A DNA stretch of 64,000 nucleotides from an uncultured Croceitalea sp. Lineage in GTDB: Bacteria > Bacteroidota > Bacteroidia > Flavobacteriales > Flavobacteriaceae. The stretch covers positions 744,001 to 808,000 of the forward strand of contig CANLXH010000002.1 in assembly GCA_947495075.1 (NCBI GenBank), written 5' to 3'. The position numbers and the translations under genes are program-made. Within the stretch, counting starts at the first letter, position 1. Every line of letters begins with the position of its first letter. The notes under the pieces are model-generated. The model was not told the DNA's origin. It did not search any database and worked only from the letters and a program-made list of their open reading frames with translations. This document shows positions 62,583 through 64,000 of the stretch, one piece after another.

Positions 62583-63581
62583 TTAAATAAAACTTTTAAA
62601 TATTGTTGCTCTTAATAACGACTCTAACAACAAGAAAATACCAGCAATAAAAACCCAGAATCTAAACTTTTCCTCGTATTTAGTATACTTGAATTCTTCA
62701 ATTTCTGTCTTTTCTAGTTTATTTATTTCATCATAGATTTCCTCTAATTTATCATTATCGGTAGCTCTAAAATATTTTCCGCCAGTTACATCGGCAATAT
62801 CTTCTAATAATTCCTCATCAATTTCTACTTGACGCATACCATATTGAAAAGTGCCATCACGTTTGTAAGCAATTGGAGTAAGTGCGTTTCCATTTGTTCC
62901 TAAACCAATAGTATAAGTTTTAATATCGTATTCTACAGCTAAATCGGCAGCGGTTTGTGGTTCTATAAAGCCAGCATTATTTACACCATCTGTCAATAAA
63001 ATAATCACCTTACTTATTGCTTTGCTTTCTTTGAGCCTGTTAACTGAAGTAGCTAACCCCATTCCAATGGCAGTGCCATCTTCTAGTTGCCCATAATCGA
63101 TATCTCTTAACGCAGCTAAGACAATGGATTTATCACTAGTAATAGGTGTTTTGGTGTAACTTTCGCCTGCATAAGCTACTAAACCAATTCTATCGTTAGG
63201 GCGTTTTTTTATAAAGTCTTCCGCAACATCTTTTAAGGCATCTAAACGATTAGGTTTTAAATCTCTTGCTAACATACTAGAAGAAACATCGATTGACATT
63301 ACAATATCTATCCCCTTAGTGGTCTTTGTTCTTGTGGAAACTTCTTTGGTTTGTGGTCTAGCTAGAGCGGTAATTACGGCAGCTAAAGCTAACAAACGAA
63401 GTACAAACAATAATGGCTTAAGCTTAGAAAAGATACTTGAGGTCTTAAACCCTTTTATACTGGATATCCTTAAAGAAGCAACTTGATTCTTACGAGTGAG
63501 AATATACCATACCAAAGCTATAGGAAGCAGTGAAAGCAACCAAAATAACTGTGGATTCGCAAATTCTATATTCTCAAACAT
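62583..63581 (-). CDS. batA: BatA-type VWA membrane protein
   Basis: A 332-residue VWA protein. The MIDAS motif is IVMSIDVSSSMLARDL; the threonine and aspartate ligands are in IILLTDGVNNAGF. Membrane helices flank the domain (PQLFWLLSLLPIALVWYIL and FRFWVFIAGIFLLLESLL). Its ATG overlaps the stop of the upstream gene by one base. It is the second visible gene of the Bat operon in this window. Confidence 0.92.
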   Translation of the reverse strand: MFENIEFANPQLFWLLSLLPIALVWYILTRKNQVASLRISSIKGFKTSSIFSKLKPLLFVLRLLALAAVITALARPQTKEVSTRTKTTKGIDIVMSIDVSSSMLARDLKPNRLDALKDVAEDFIKKRPNDRIGLVAYAGESYTKTPITSDKSIVLAALRDIDYGQLEDGTAIGMGLATSVNRLKESKAISKVIILLTDGVNNAGFIEPQTAADLAVEYDIKTYTIGLGTNGNALTPIAYKRDGTFQYGMRQVEIDEELLEDIADVTGGKYFRATDNDKLEEIYDEINKLEKTEIEEFKYTKYEEKFRFWVFIAGIFLLLESLLRATIFKSFI

Positions 63582-64000
63582 TATGCTTGTGTTTTTACAT
63601 CAACCGAAGTTAAAATACGTTCAACAATCTTTTCGGCATATTCGTCACCCTCTTCCCATGTAATAATGATTTGTTGCATAAAACCTTTTCCTCCAAAATT
63701 TAACATGGTGTATTTAATATTTTTCTTGTCTTTGGATATAGGGTCTTGGTATTGTCCAGAACCATAAGTTTTTAAACCTTTTATTTGGGAAGCGGTTATA
63801 AATTCTTCTTGTTTTGGAATAATATTTTTAATTCCGTTTGCTTCAAGAGAAGCTAGACTAGTACCAATAGCCGCTTCAAAATTTGGCTCGTTCTGTTCCT
63901 TATATGTTGTAGAAGCAGTTGTAATAGAGAACAATCCTAAATAGCTTCCATAAGAAAAAAGCTGCATTTCTTTCACCACTTCTACCGCCTCTGGTGGTAA
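63581..64000 (-). CDS. Unrecognised protein upstream of BatA, N-terminus cut by window edge
   Basis: C-terminal 139 residues of a gene that runs off the right edge, reading LPPEAVEVVKEMQLFSYG at the edge. No domain recognised; the sequence is mixed helix and strand (ITTASTTYKEQNEPNFEAAI, GFMQQIIITWEEGDEYAEKI) without membrane segments in the visible part. Its stop overlaps the BatA start by one base, so it belongs to the same transcript. A longer stretch is needed to identify it. Confidence 0.7.
   Translation of the reverse strand, partial: LPPEAVEVVKEMQLFSYGSYLGLFSITTASTTYKEQNEPNFEAAIGTSLASLEANGIKNIIPKQEEFITASQIKGLKTYGSGQYQDPISKDKKNIKYTMLNFGGKGFMQQIIITWEEGDEYAEKIVERILTSVDVKTQA

Overview
The window is a chromosomal segment of a low-G+C member of the Bacteroidota, almost certainly a flavobacterium (Flavobacteriaceae). 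The case rests on gene content: a Bat (BatA-E) operon, an RNase HI with an N-terminal viroplasmin domain, an IPExxxVDY protein between rnc and pyk, a DUF4199 protein, and an OmpA protein with thrombospondin type-3 repeats. It is supported by several promoters of the Bacteroidota type (TTTG-N19-TAnnTTTG) and by a lack of Shine-Dalgarno-like leaders. No species can be named from the sequence alone.

Layout. 1-5.7 kb: housekeeping genes (asd, mscL, alr, tdk, a DoxX-like protein, rsmI). 5.8-8.4 kb: an AraC-type regulator with two AraC DNA-binding domains, followed by small stress-type genes (SnoaL-like, YHS, small membrane protein). 8.5-11.2 kb: a UDG-family protein, an XRE regulator paired with a membrane protein, a divergent AhpD-like/OsmC pair, and the decayed remnant of a four-helix-bundle gene. 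11.2-19.2 kb: recJ, MFS, lpxH, a 37-residue membrane peptide, DUF4199, an enoyl-CoA hydratase-type protein, MATE, GNAT and a universal stress protein. 19.3 kb: tRNA-Ala(GGC) with its own promoter and terminator.

19.5-26.7 kb is an accessory region between that tRNA and an SDR gene. It holds a tight three-gene operon: an isoprenyl-synthase-like domain fused to a terpene-cyclase-like barrel, a PqqD-like/M50 zinc protease, and a carboxypeptidase-regulatory-like exported protein. Facing it are a 69-residue protein with its own hairpin and a second carboxypeptidase-regulatory-like protein. Last come a TATTTGGT repeat region, an excisionase-like gene, and a primase-helicase fragment fused to unrelated sequence. 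The operon resembles an undescribed biosynthetic or peptide-maturation locus; the last two genes look like debris of a mobile element.

26.8-36.8 kb: an SDR, then AddB-like and AddA-like nuclease/helicase genes separated by ompA and kbl, then sod. 36.9-37.7 kb holds the clearest non-coding signal in the window: four tandem copies, three of them spaced exactly 216 bp, of a ~70-nt minus-strand small RNA gene. Each has a conserved body and a terminator hairpin. Three have a TTTG box 19 bp from a -7 element, and two of those -7 elements match consensus exactly. 37.7-46.4 kb: purF, a PfkB kinase, rnhA and purN on the minus strand; acpP, fabF, rnc, the IPExxxVDY gene and pyk on the plus strand. 46.4-53.4 kb: PAS protein, a second AraC regulator with a small redox group, TetR, a small membrane export protein, dinB, CYTH, pheS. 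53.5-57.7 kb: a carbonic anhydrase between two SulP transporters, suggesting bicarbonate handling. 58-64 kb: the Bat operon, running off the right edge.
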